Shown here piece by piece: positions 53,921 to 61,130 of a stretch of DNA of 64,000 bases. The DNA lies in assembly GCF_014295035.1 (NCBI RefSeq), contig NZ_CP060404.1:6798501-6862500 (forward strand). The letters run 5' to 3'. The stretch is from Streptomyces buecherae (GTDB lineage: Bacteria; Actinomycetota; Actinomycetes; Streptomycetales; Streptomycetaceae). The notes under the pieces are model-generated. The model saw only the letters and a program-made list of their open reading frames with translations, had not been told where the DNA came from and did no database searches. How positions within the stretch are numbered: position 1 is the stretch's first letter; every line of letters starts with the position of its first letter. The position numbers were made by a program, and so were the translations under genes.

Positions 53921-54646
53921 ATGAGCAAGCTCGAACTCCTCCCCGCCGTCGACGTACGCGACGGTCAGGCCGTCCGCCTCGTGCACGGGGAGTCCGGCTC
54001 CGAGACCTCCTACGGCGACCCGCTGGCCGCCGCGCTGACCTGGCAGCGGGCGGGGGCCGAGTGGCTGCATCTGGTCGACCTCGACGCGGCGTTCGGCACC
54101 GGCGACAACCGGGAGCAGATCGCCGAGGTCGCCCGGGCCATGGAGCTGAAGGTCGAACTGTCCGGCGGCATCCGTGACGACGCCTCGCTGGCCGCCGCGC
54201 TGGCCACCGGCTGCACCCGGGTCAACCTCGGCACCGCGGCCCTGGAGTCTCCCGAGTGGGTCGCCAAGGTCATCGCCGAGCACGGCGACCGCGTCGCCGT
54301 CGGCCTCGATGTCCGCGGCACCACGCTGCGCGGCCGGGGCTGGACCCGCGACGGCGGCGACCTGTTCACCACCCTGGCCCGGCTGGACGCCGAGGGCTGC
54401 GCCCGCTACGTCGTCACCGACATCGCCAAGGACGGCACGCTCCAGGGCCCGAACCTGCAACTCCTGCGGGACGTGTGCGCCGCCACCGACCGGCCCGTCG
54501 TCGCCTCCGGCGGCGTCTCCTCCCTTGACGACCTGCGCGCGCTGGCCAGTCTGGTACCGGAGGGCGTCGAGGGTGCCATCGTCGGCAAGGCGCTCTACGC
54601 CAAGGCGTTCACCTTGGAAGAAGCGTTGGAGGCCGTATCCGTATGA
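53921..54646 (+). CDS. priA: Phosphoribosyl isomerase PriA (HisA, possibly dual HisA/TrpF)
   Basis: TIM-barrel isomerase of 241 residues. The N-terminal LLPAVDVRDGQAVRLVHGESGSETSYGDP with the first catalytic Asp and the phosphate-binding GGVSSLDDLRALASL are typical. In Streptomyces this enzyme is PriA, which also isomerises phosphoribosyl anthranilate and replaces a missing trpF. I infer the dual role from lineage; trpF presence elsewhere cannot be judged from this window. Confidence 0.93.
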   Translation: MSKLELLPAVDVRDGQAVRLVHGESGSETSYGDPLAAALTWQRAGAEWLHLVDLDAAFGTGDNREQIAEVARAMELKVELSGGIRDDASLAAALATGCTRVNLGTAALESPEWVAKVIAEHGDRVAVGLDVRGTTLRGRGWTRDGGDLFTTLARLDAEGCARYVVTDIAKDGTLQGPNLQLLRDVCAATDRPVVASGGVSSLDDLRALASLVPEGVEGAIVGKALYAKAFTLEEALEAVSV

Positions 54647-55146
54647 CCACTCCCGAGCCCGCCCGGCACCAGGGCACGATCGAACGGCGCCAGAGCGAGA
54701 GCCCCTGGGAAGAGACGATCGGCTTCGCGCGTGCCGTGGCGGCCGGGGACCGGGTCCTCGTCGCCGGGACGATGCCGCTGGTGGACGGCGTGCTCCAGGG
54801 CGAGGGCGACCCGTACGAGCAGACCCGGGCGGCCCTGCGGCACGCGCTGGCCGCGCTGGCCGACTTCGGCCTGGACGCCACGTCCGTCGTACGCACCCGC
54901 CTCTACCTCACCCACGCCCGCGACGTGGACGCCGTCAGCCGCGCCCACAAGGAGTTCTTCGACGCCGCGCGCCCGGCCACCACCCTGGTCGTGGTCTCGG
55001 GCTTCGTGGACTCGCGGGTGCTGGTCGAGGTGGAACTCGAGGCGTTCCGCCCCACCGCGACGCCCCCGGTCGGCCCCGAAGGCCCGGCCAGCACCACGCG
55101 AGCCAGCACCACGCACGCCAGCACCACCGAAGGACGAACCCCATGA
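54643..55146 (+). CDS. RidA-family protein
   Basis: The protein has 167 residues overlapping priA and hisF by 4 nt on each side. The RidA/YjgF fold covers about residues 1-130: WEETIGFARAVAAGDRVLVAGTMPL, TRAALRHALAALADFG, VRTRLYLTHARDVDAV and VVVSGFVDSRVLVEVELEAF with the conserved Arg. The C-terminal 35 residues are low complexity with an AST-TRAST-THASTT repeat. RidA hydrolyses reactive enamine/imine intermediates; its tight packing between priA and hisF suggests a role protecting the pathway. Confidence 0.88.
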   Translation: MTTPEPARHQGTIERRQSESPWEETIGFARAVAAGDRVLVAGTMPLVDGVLQGEGDPYEQTRAALRHALAALADFGLDATSVVRTRLYLTHARDVDAVSRAHKEFFDAARPATTLVVVSGFVDSRVLVEVELEAFRPTATPPVGPEGPASTTRASTTHASTTEGRTP

Positions 55147-55913
55147 CCCTCGCGGTCCGAGTCATCCCCTGCCTCGACGTGGACAACGGCCGCGTCGTCA
55201 AGGGCGTCAACTTCCAGAACCTGCGGGACGCGGGCGACCCGGTCGAACTGGCCAGGCTCTACGGCGAGCAGGGCGCCGACGAACTCACGTTCCTGGACAT
55301 CACGGCGTCCTCCGGCAACCGCGAGACCACCTACGACGTGGTCCGCCGCACCGCCGAACAGGTCTTCATCCCGCTCACCGTCGGCGGCGGCGTCCGCGCC
55401 CCCGACGACGTGGACAAGCTGCTGCGCGCGGGCGCCGACAAGGTCGGCGTCAACACCGCGGCCATCGCCCGCCCGGAGCTGATCCGCGAGATCGCCGAGC
55501 GGTTCGGGCGCCAGGTCCTGGTCCTGTCCGTGGACGCGCGCCGCTGCCCGGAGGGCACCGAGACCGACTCCGGCTACGAGGTCACCACCCACGGCGGACG
55601 CCGCGGCACCGGCCTGGACGCCGTCGCCTGGGCCCACCAGGCGGCCGAACTCGGCGCCGGCGAGATCCTGTTGAACTCGATGGACGCCGACGGCACGAAG
55701 GACGGCTACGACACGGCGATGATCAAGGCCGTCCGCGCGGCGGTCAGTGTCCCCGTCATCGCGAGCGGCGGCGCCGGCAAGCTCGCCGACTTCCCCCCGG
55801 CCATCACGGCCGGCGCGGACGCGGTCCTGGCCGCCTCCGTCTTCCACTTCGGCGACCTGTCCATCGGCGAGGTGAAGGGGACGCTGCGCGAGGCGGGCCA
55901 CCCGGTGCGGTAG
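55143..55913 (+). CDS. hisF: Imidazole glycerol-phosphate synthase cyclase subunit HisF
   Basis: TIM-barrel cyclase of 256 residues using ammonia from HisH. VRVIPCLDVDNGRVVKGVNFQNLRD with the catalytic Asp, the paired Asp in LLNSMDADGTKDGYD, and phosphate loops TVGGGVRAPDDV and ASGGAGKLADF are intact. The last 48 codons plus stop are duplicated 1,679 bp downstream. It is the final gene of the operon, followed by the perfect palindrome at 55937-55956. Confidence 0.98.
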   Translation: MTLAVRVIPCLDVDNGRVVKGVNFQNLRDAGDPVELARLYGEQGADELTFLDITASSGNRETTYDVVRRTAEQVFIPLTVGGGVRAPDDVDKLLRAGADKVGVNTAAIARPELIREIAERFGRQVLVLSVDARRCPEGTETDSGYEVTTHGGRRGTGLDAVAWAHQAAELGAGEILLNSMDADGTKDGYDTAMIKAVRAAVSVPVIASGGAGKLADFPPAITAGADAVLAASVFHFGDLSIGEVKGTLREAGHPVR

Positions 55914-55936
55914 CGCGCCGGGGGCGCGCGGGCGGG
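55767..55936 (+). repeat. Direct repeat, left copy: hisF 3' end
   Basis: From 55767 (codon 209) to the stop at 55911-55913 this matches 57446-57592 with one difference, C at 55793 against T at 57472. Beyond the stop, similarity continues for about 20 bp with single-base gaps, then ends. This copy forms the functional hisF end. Confidence 0.93.
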
Positions 55937-55956
55937 CCCGACCTCGCGAGGTCGGG
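55937..55956. terminator. Perfect 20-bp palindrome after hisF
   Basis: CCCGACCT-CGCG-AGGTCGGG can form a hairpin serving hisF rightward and the GntR gene leftward. It is absent from the downstream hisF copy, so it marks where the two copies diverge. Confidence 0.6.
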
Positions 55957-55972
55957 CAGCTCGCGTACGCGG

Positions 55973-56734
55973 TCAGGCGTCGAAGTCGTACTCGAGGATG
56001 TACGAACTCGCGTCCAGTGTCATCTCGTTGACCTCCACGGCCCGGCCCTCGGCGGTGAAGGCGGTGCGGCAGACGAGGACGACGGGCGTGCCGCTGGAGA
56101 GCTGGAGCTGCTTGGCCTCGGCCGTCGTCGGCATGCGGCAGCGGATCTCCTCCCGGAAGTGGGCAGGCGCCTGTCCGAGTTCGGCGAGCCGCGCGTAGAT
56201 CCCACCGGGTCCGCTGTCCTCCTCGGCGATGGCCGTTCCGGCGACCAGGGACGCCGGGAGGTGGGAGACGGAGAGCAGGACGGGTTTGCCGTCCAGTACG
56301 AAGCGCCGGCCGCGCACGCAGACCGGGTCGCCGGGCTCCAGGCCGAGCACGCTCGCCACACCCTCCGTCGTCGGTTCCTGGCGCACCACGACGCTGTCCA
56401 CGACCAGTTCTCGCCCTGCGCCCACGTCGGCTTCCCACACGGACTGGCCCGTGCCCCACCCGTCGCGCGCCAGGCGCTGGATGCCGTGCCGCCGAATGGG
56501 GCGGAAGGTCCGGACGAACACGCCGGCGCCCTTCCGGGCTTCCGCGATGCCCTCGCTGCGCAGTACGCCGAGTGCTTGGCGCGCAGTCATGCGGGCGACC
56601 TGGTACGTGGCCATCAGCTCGTTCTCGCCGGGAAGGCGGTCGCCCGGCCCGTACTCGCCTGACGCGATCGCCGCTCTGAGTGCATCGGCGATGCGCTGGT
56701 ACTTGAGCTGTCCGTCACCCTGGGCTGCTGTCAA
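55973..56734 (-). CDS. GntR/UTRA-family transcriptional repressor
   Basis: The protein has 253 residues from a TTG start at 56734, chosen because GGAGGA lies 6 nt upstream. An N-terminal winged helix (KYQRIADALRAAIASGEYGPGDRLPGENEL-type, about 11-75) precedes a UTRA ligand-binding domain of HutC type (about 90-245). UTRA signatures are EEDSGPGGIYARLAELGQAP and SSGTPVVLVCRTAFTAEGRAVEV. It faces a divergent HATPase gene across three TCTCTAGAGA palindromes, one of them 4 nt upstream of its own binding site, implying autorepression. Similar regulators occur in Streptomyces integrative elements such as pSAM2. Confidence 0.88.
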   Translation of the reverse strand: MTAAQGDGQLKYQRIADALRAAIASGEYGPGDRLPGENELMATYQVARMTARQALGVLRSEGIAEARKGAGVFVRTFRPIRRHGIQRLARDGWGTGQSVWEADVGAGRELVVDSVVVRQEPTTEGVASVLGLEPGDPVCVRGRRFVLDGKPVLLSVSHLPASLVAGTAIAEEDSGPGGIYARLAELGQAPAHFREEIRCRMPTTAEAKQLQLSSGTPVVLVCRTAFTAEGRAVEVNEMTLDASSYILEYDFDA

Positions 56735-56750
56735 CGCTCGTCCTCCGTCC

Positions 56751-56868
56751 TCTCTAGAGACACCCTAGGCCGCTTCGTGCTGCGGTGATCGGTTGGGGTG
56801 ATCCCGCGCCCGATTGACTTCTCTAGAGAGATTCCGCTTCACTGGCTGCGCCTAGATCTCTCTAGAGA
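56751..56868. promoter_or_regulatory. Operator region: three TCTCTAGAGA palindromes
   Basis: Identical 10-bp palindromes occur at 56751-56760, 56820-56829 and 56859-56868, between the divergent GntR and HATPase genes. The first abuts the GntR ribosome binding site, and the third lies 22 bp before the HATPase ATG. Equal sequence and symmetric placement point to binding of the GntR protein to control both genes. Inferred. Confidence 0.75.
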
Positions 56869-56890
56869 AGTCTCTTGTGGGGGTTGCTCG

Positions 56891-57343
56891 ATGGAGCCTG
56901 AACGGCGAGTGCGGCAGAGCGACGGTGATCTGCGATGGATCGGCGCCATAGTGCTGCGCCCGGAGCCCGCGTCTGTCGGGCGGGCTCGGCGCTGGTTCCG
57001 TACGCTCGCCGCGCACGAGCGGTTGCGGTGCCGGCTGCCTGACTGCGAACTGATGCTCTCGGAACTGGTCACCAACGCCGTCAAGTACGGCAGCGCGGAA
57101 GGCGAGTGGCGCATCCGGGTGGACTGGTACCGAGTGGGCGGGACCCTGCGCGTCGCGGTGCGCAATCCAGGGGCTTCCGCCGCGCCCCTGCCCGGCAAGG
57201 CCAGCCCCGAAGACGTAGGCGGTCGCGGGCTGATGATCGTGCGTGCGCTCGCCGATGACTGGTGGTCCGAGCCTGACGGACACGATGGCGTGCTTGTTGT
57301 CTTCGACGTGGACAAGGCATGGGTGTCGTCGGATGAAACGTGA
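56891..57343 (+). CDS. HATPase_c_2 (RsbW-like) ATP-binding regulatory protein
   Basis: The protein has 150 residues from ATG 56891. GHKL motifs are visible: the N box LMLSELVTNAVKYG with the Mg-binding Asn at residue 62, and the G box GGRGLMIVRALADDW at about 111-125. There is no dimerisation/phosphoacceptor domain, so it belongs to the anti-sigma-factor-like serine kinase group common in Streptomyces. It is divergent from the GntR gene. A second frame starts at ATG 57333, overlapping its stop. Confidence 0.82.
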   Translation: MEPERRVRQSDGDLRWIGAIVLRPEPASVGRARRWFRTLAAHERLRCRLPDCELMLSELVTNAVKYGSAEGEWRIRVDWYRVGGTLRVAVRNPGASAAPLPGKASPEDVGGRGLMIVRALADDWWSEPDGHDGVLVVFDVDKAWVSSDET

Positions 57344-57445
57344 GATGCGCACGGGTGAGGCCGCGCCCGAGGAATCGCTCGATGCCGGGCAAGAAGCGGC
57401 GACCTCTCCGCGGCCTCGGCGGTTCGTCGGCAGGGCTGACTTCGT
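57333..57445 (+). pseudogene. 5' fragment of an unknown gene, cut at the hisF repeat
   Basis: ATG 57333 overlaps the end of the HATPase gene and opens MKREMRTGEAAPEESLDAGQ..., a plausible hydrophilic protein start. After about 37 codons the frame runs at 57446 straight into the duplicated hisF sequence, in a different frame from hisF, and continues as nonsense to a stop at 57552-57554. The sharp junction suggests that recombination removed the rest of this gene. Too little remains to name it. Confidence 0.5.
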
Positions 57446-57615
57446 GGCGGCGCCGGCAAGCTCGCCGACTTTCCCCCGGCCATCACGGCCGGCGCGGACG
57501 CGGTCCTGGCCGCCTCCGTCTTCCACTTCGGCGACCTGTCCATCGGCGAGGTGAAGGGGACGCTGCGCGAGGCGGGCCACCCGGTGCGGTAGGCGCGCCG
57601 GGGGCGCGGGGCGGG
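57446..57615 (+). repeat. Direct repeat, right copy: orphan hisF 3' fragment
   Basis: Contains hisF codons 209-256 and the stop (57590-57592) with one C-to-T change at 57472. It lacks the rest of hisF, so it is not a functional gene. Single-base gaps begin right after the stop (TAGGCGCGCC against TAGCGCGCC). Together with 55767-55936 it brackets the GntR-HATPase segment. Confidence 0.93.
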
Positions 57616-57640
57616 ACGCGGACGCCTCGACGGTACAGGG

Positions 57641-57677
57641 GTGCTACCGCGTAGCACCGGGTGCTGCGCCTTACGCT
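57641..57677 (+). promoter_or_regulatory. Probable operator and promoter of the VapBC-like pair
   Basis: An inverted repeat GTGCTAC-CGC-GTAGCAC (57641-57657) is followed by a half copy GGTGCT and by TACGCT (57672-57677), which lies 7 nt before ATG 57685. This resembles autoregulated toxin-antitoxin promoters and would give a leaderless transcript. Confidence 0.6.
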
Positions 57678-57684
57678 GGTTGAC

Positions 57685-57954
57685 ATGACAGCGCGACCGG
57701 AGATCACGTAACGCGACCTGCGGAACCGGTCCAAAGAGATCATGGACGCTGTTCAGCACGGCCAGTCCTTCACTGTTACCCGGGACGGGCACCAGGTCGG
57801 AGAGCTGGTGCCCCTGCGGCGGCGCAGGAGGTGCGTTCCTCGGGAGAAGTTCGCGGGCATGTCCCGCACCGCGTCGCGGATCTCGCTGGACGCGTTCCGA
57901 GCGGACCAGGAAGTCGCGGTGGAGCAGGAGACGGACGATCCGTATGCCCGCTGA
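57685..57954 (+). pseudogene. Antitoxin (Phd/VapB-like) with in-frame TAA
   Basis: From ATG 57685 the frame reads MTARPEIT, then TAA (57709-57711), then RDLRNRSKEIMDAVQHGQSF and the rest of a 89-residue antitoxin. Relatives, as I recall, have Gln at this position (EITQR). The TAA thus removes the start of the DNA-binding domain. Translation could restart at ATG 57742 (70 residues), keeping the toxin-binding tail only. The 3' end overlaps the toxin gene by 11 nt. It may be a real mutation or a sequencing error. Confidence 0.75.
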
Positions 57955-58402
57955 GTTTCCACAGGAGCTGCTCGACACGAACGTCGTCAGTCTGCGTGAC
58001 TGGATCGATCCCGAGGAACTGCCGGCGGAAGTGGCGATCAGTGCCGTCACGTTGGCCGAACTGTCCGCGGGGCCGCACGAGGTGCGACGCGACGGAGAGC
58101 AGGACGCCTACAACGAGCACATGGAGCGCGCCCGCCGCCTCGGCATTCTGCAACGCACTGAGAACGAGTTCGACCCGCTTCCGTTCGATGCGGAAGCCGC
58201 TCGTTTGTACGGCATCGTGTGCGCGGCCGTCGTCAGCGTTGGTCGAAAGCCGAGGCGACGACTGGCGGACCTCATGATCGCTGCCACGGCCATGGCCCAT
58301 GACCTGCCGTTGTTCACCACCAACCCGGACGACTACCGGGGGCTGGGCGGCCTCCTCGACATCGTCCCCGTCACCCGGCCCGTGGTTCCGCGCGACCGGT
58401 AG
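57944..58402 (+). CDS. vapC: VapC-like PIN-domain toxin
   Basis: The protein has 152 residues. PIN ribonuclease residues appear intact: D11 in LLDTNVV, E39 in TLAELSAG, D109 in RLADLMIAATA, and N127-P-D-D in FTTNPDDY. It overlaps the antitoxin frame by 11 nt, the usual vapBC coupling. VapC enzymes cleave tRNA or rRNA. With the antitoxin apparently disrupted, the toxin must be silent, leaky, or inhibited by the truncated antitoxin. Confidence 0.85.
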   Translation: MPAEFPQELLDTNVVSLRDWIDPEELPAEVAISAVTLAELSAGPHEVRRDGEQDAYNEHMERARRLGILQRTENEFDPLPFDAEAARLYGIVCAAVVSVGRKPRRRLADLMIAATAMAHDLPLFTTNPDDYRGLGGLLDIVPVTRPVVPRDR

Positions 58403-58522
58403 ACCGCGTGCCCTTCGTGCGTACGCCTGGGAACGGCGCACGGCGCCTTGGCTCAACCCGCCATCTGATCATCGACGCCCGAGCGCTGCGCCGCGCGGCG
58501 TACGGGGCGGCTGCCTGCCAGG

Positions 58523-59155
58523 TCACAGCCCCAGCGACGCCTCCCGGGCGCGGGCCACCGCGTCCGCGTCGCCCTCCGTGGTCACGCGGGCCACCTGCTG
58601 GCGGCCGTAGAGGAAGAGCAGCGCCTCGCCGGGGTCGGCGGTGACGGTGACGACCGGGGTGCCCTTGCGGGCGACGACCGTGCGGCCGTCGGGGGTGCGC
58701 ACGACGAGGCCGACCGGGCTCTTGCGGGCCAGCGCCCGCGCCGAGCGCTCGACGCGGCTCCACAGGGCGTCGGAGAAGACCGGGTCGAGCGAGCGCGGGG
58801 TCCAGTCGGGCTGGGCCCGGCGGACGTCCTCGGCGTGCACGTAGAACTCGACGACGTTGGCGGCCTCGTCCACCTGCTTGAGGGCGAACGGCGAGAGTCG
58901 GGGCGGGCCGGTGCGGATGAGCTGGAGCAACTCCTCGTACGGCTTCGCCGCGAACTCGTCCTGCACCCGTGCGAGCCGGGCCGCCAGGGGCTTGAGCACG
59001 ATGCCCGCCGCGGCGTCACCGCGTCGCTCGCGCACCACCAGGTGGGCCGCCAGGTCGCGGGTGGTCCAGCCCTCGCAGAGGGTGGGGGCCTGCGGACCCG
59101 CCGCCTCCAACAGGTCGGCGAGCAGCAGTCGTTCACGCTTCGCGTACGTAGACAT
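58523..59155 (-). CDS. TIGR03085-type (DinB/MDMPI-like) protein
   Basis: The protein has 210 residues. The N-terminal helical bundle starts STYAKRERLLLADLLEAAGP and has LCEGWTTRDLAAHLVVRERR with a His typical of mycothiol-dependent maleylpyruvate isomerase N-terminal domains. The rest includes VVEFYVHAEDVRRAQPDW and a C-terminal sterol-carrier-like part (VVRTPDGRTVVARKG). It probably binds metal and may act on mycothiol-linked substrates. Such a gene lies between hisF and hisI in Streptomyces, so the segment 55914-58402 is the insert. Confidence 0.85.
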   Translation of the reverse strand: MSTYAKRERLLLADLLEAAGPQAPTLCEGWTTRDLAAHLVVRERRGDAAAGIVLKPLAARLARVQDEFAAKPYEELLQLIRTGPPRLSPFALKQVDEAANVVEFYVHAEDVRRAQPDWTPRSLDPVFSDALWSRVERSARALARKSPVGLVVRTPDGRTVVARKGTPVVTVTADPGEALLFLYGRQQVARVTTEGDADAVARAREASLGL

Positions 59156-59294
59156 ACCGCCAGCCTACGGCCGGTGGCCACACCCTGCCACGACTGGCGG
59201 GCCGAGTGGCGTGGCCGCGCCGCCGCTCGCGCGCGGCGCGGCCGTGCCACCGTCGGTCACTGCGGCGCGGGCCCCTCCGCCGGCCCGCGGTGTG

Positions 59295-60143
59295 CTACTT
59301 CGGCAGCTTCTCCGTCAGCTTCGGGCCGTCCGGAGTAGAGCTGAGCGTCAGGGAGCAGGAGACCTGGTCCTGGCCGCGAATGCTGTACGTCGGCTGCGAC
59401 GGGTACAGCGCGTAGTAGTAGTACGTCTTGGTGGCCGGGATGGTCTTCATCCGGCTCTTGGCGGCGCTCTCGCACAGCGACAGGGCCTTGGTCTGGATCT
59501 CCTTCTCGGTGCTGAAGGTGCCCGTGAGCGTCGCGTTGGAGATCACCTCGCCGTCGTGCGGGCCGCTGCACGAGCGCTTCTCGACCTTCTTCACGCTGGT
59601 GTCGAGCCCCGGGTGGTCGAAGCAGGTTCCCGGGCTGAGCACGACGTAGGGGACCAGGTCGGAGGGGGTTTCCGAGGCGTCGGCTGACGGGCTGCTGCTG
59701 GGCGTGTCGGTGCCGCCCCCGACCGGGGCGCCCTGGCCCGGAGAGCCGGACGGCTTCGGGATCTCGATCGACGGCATGCCGCTCGGGACCCGCGGGGCGG
59801 AGGCGCTCGGCTGCCCCTCGGTTGGCTTGTTCTTGGCCTTGTCGTCCTTGCTGTCGTCACCGCCGGTCGCGGCGACCACGATGCCCGCGACGACGGCGAC
59901 CGCGAGCACCGAGACCACGGCTATGACCGCGGTCTTCGTGTTGTTGCGCCGAGGCGGCGGGGGCGGGGGCGGTGGGTACGCGCCGTACCCACCGGGCGGC
60001 ATCTGCCCGCCGGGCGGCATGGGGGGCCCGCCCATGTGCGGCGGGCCTCCGTGCTGGGCGGGTGGCCCGAAACCCTGCTGCGGCGGGCCGAAGCCGCCGT
60101 GGTTTCCTGGCTGATGAGGGTCGTTCGGCGGCGGAAACGTCAT
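59295..60143 (-). CDS. Membrane-anchored septum-formation-like protein
   Basis: The protein has 282 residues from the ATG at 60143. A Pro/Gly-rich cytoplasmic tail (about 1-70, PPPPPPP runs) precedes one membrane helix (TAVIAVVSVLAVAVVAGIVVA). A Ser/Pro linker follows, then a compact extracytoplasmic domain with VVLSPGTCFDHPGLDTSVKK, KRSCSGPHDGEVI and CESAAKSRM, carrying four Cys. The GxCF...CxxPHxxEV pattern resembles Septum_form/DUF4333 domains of actinobacteria. Exact role unknown. Confidence 0.75.
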   Translation of the reverse strand: MTFPPPNDPHQPGNHGGFGPPQQGFGPPAQHGGPPHMGGPPMPPGGQMPPGGYGAYPPPPPPPPRRNNTKTAVIAVVSVLAVAVVAGIVVAATGGDDSKDDKAKNKPTEGQPSASAPRVPSGMPSIEIPKPSGSPGQGAPVGGGTDTPSSSPSADASETPSDLVPYVVLSPGTCFDHPGLDTSVKKVEKRSCSGPHDGEVISNATLTGTFSTEKEIQTKALSLCESAAKSRMKTIPATKTYYYYALYPSQPTYSIRGQDQVSCSLTLSSTPDGPKLTEKLPK

Positions 60144-60578
60144 AGCGAAAGCATGCCGCATGCGCCACCGCGCATCGCCATCGGGCCGGCCCGAGCGGCA
60201 GGCGGGGCCCAGGCTACGCCCAGAGTGGCACGCAGCGGGGCAACTCACCCCGGGGGCGGCGGGGGAGGGGAGGACGCTGCGGGGCAACTGGGGCACAGGT
60301 GGCCGGAAGTCGACCGTCCGGTGGGGGCGCGGCCGGGGCTGATGTGGCTGAAATGTGGCCGTCTGCGGAGGGAAGTGTGTGTGCCGGGGCGCGGGTGCGA
60401 GGAGGCGGCGACGCGGGGGGTTCGCGCGCGGGGGTTGACGGGGATCGGGGAGCCCGGGCCGCGCGGCTGTCCACGATGTGAGCGGTCGCGCGACCCCACG
60501 GGGCCCTGCGGCCCCGCGCGCGCCCCGGGCCGGTGAAACGGGCCCGTCCGGGCCCCGTCCGCTGGGCATAATGGGCCC
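60144..60578. other. Divergent spacer upstream of hisI, with promoter at its right edge
   Basis: 434 bp between divergent genes with no supported gene. CATAAT (60567-60572) lies 6 nt before the hisI ATG with no ribosome binding site, indicating a leaderless promoter. Nothing else was recognised. Confidence 0.5.
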
Positions 60579-61130
60579 ATGCCCAGCCCCGATTCCCCTC
60601 CCGGCGCCCCGGCCGACCGTGCCGGCGGCAGCGCCCCGGCCGACCGTGCCGGCGGCAGCGCCCCGGCCGACCGTGCCGGCGGCAGCGCCCCGGCCGACCG
60701 TGCCGGCGACGGCGCCCCGGCCGACCGTGCCGGCGACGGCGCCCCGGCCGACCGTGCCGGCGACGGCGCCCCGGCCGACCGTGCCGGCGGCCTCGATCCC
60801 GCCATCGCGGGCCGGCTCAAGCGCAGTGCCGACGGCCTCGTGCCCGCCATCGCCCAGCAGTACGACACCGGCGAGGTGTTGATGCTCGGCTGGATGGACG
60901 ACGAGGCCCTCCACCGCACGTTGACCACGGGCCGCTGCACCTACTGGAGCCGTAGCCGTCGGGAGTACTGGGTCAAGGGCGACACCTCGGGGCACGTCCA
61001 GCACGTCAAGTCCGTGGCCCTGGACTGTGATGCCGACACCCTGCTGGTCAAGGTGGACCAGGTCGGCGCGGCCTGCCACACCGGCGACCGCACCTGCTTC
61101 GACGCGGGCGGCCTGCCGCTCGGGCAGTAG
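60579..61130 (+). CDS. hisI: Phosphoribosyl-AMP cyclohydrolase HisI with repeat-expanded N-terminus
   Basis: Zinc enzyme opening the adenine ring of PR-AMP. It has 183 residues, of which the catalytic core (about residues 73-183) is normal: IAQQYDTGEVLMLGWMDDEAL, TYWSRSRREYWVKGDTSGH, LDCDADTLLVKVDQVG and ACHTGDRTCF with the zinc Cys. Residues 10-71 are seven copies of a nine-residue unit APADRAG(G/D)(S/G). It is separate from the main his operon and next to trpE, as in other Streptomyces. Confidence 0.93.
   Translation: MPSPDSPPGAPADRAGGSAPADRAGGSAPADRAGGSAPADRAGDGAPADRAGDGAPADRAGDGAPADRAGGLDPAIAGRLKRSADGLVPAIAQQYDTGEVLMLGWMDDEALHRTLTTGRCTYWSRSRREYWVKGDTSGHVQHVKSVALDCDADTLLVKVDQVGAACHTGDRTCFDAGGLPLGQ
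60606..60791 (+). repeat. 27-bp tandem repeat (about 7 copies) in hisI
   Basis: Units of GCCCCGGCCGACCGTGCCGG plus a 7-nt end repeat from 60606, six complete and a seventh of 24 bp. The first three end GCAGC (GGS) and the next three GACGGC (GDG), so the array itself shows two homogenised blocks, a sign of recent slippage. It stays in frame. Confidence 0.93.

Noticed and set aside
55914..58402. Complete integrative element between hisF and the TIGR03085-type gene
   Set aside because: No integrase, excisionase, replication or transfer gene is present, so only a remnant can be claimed.
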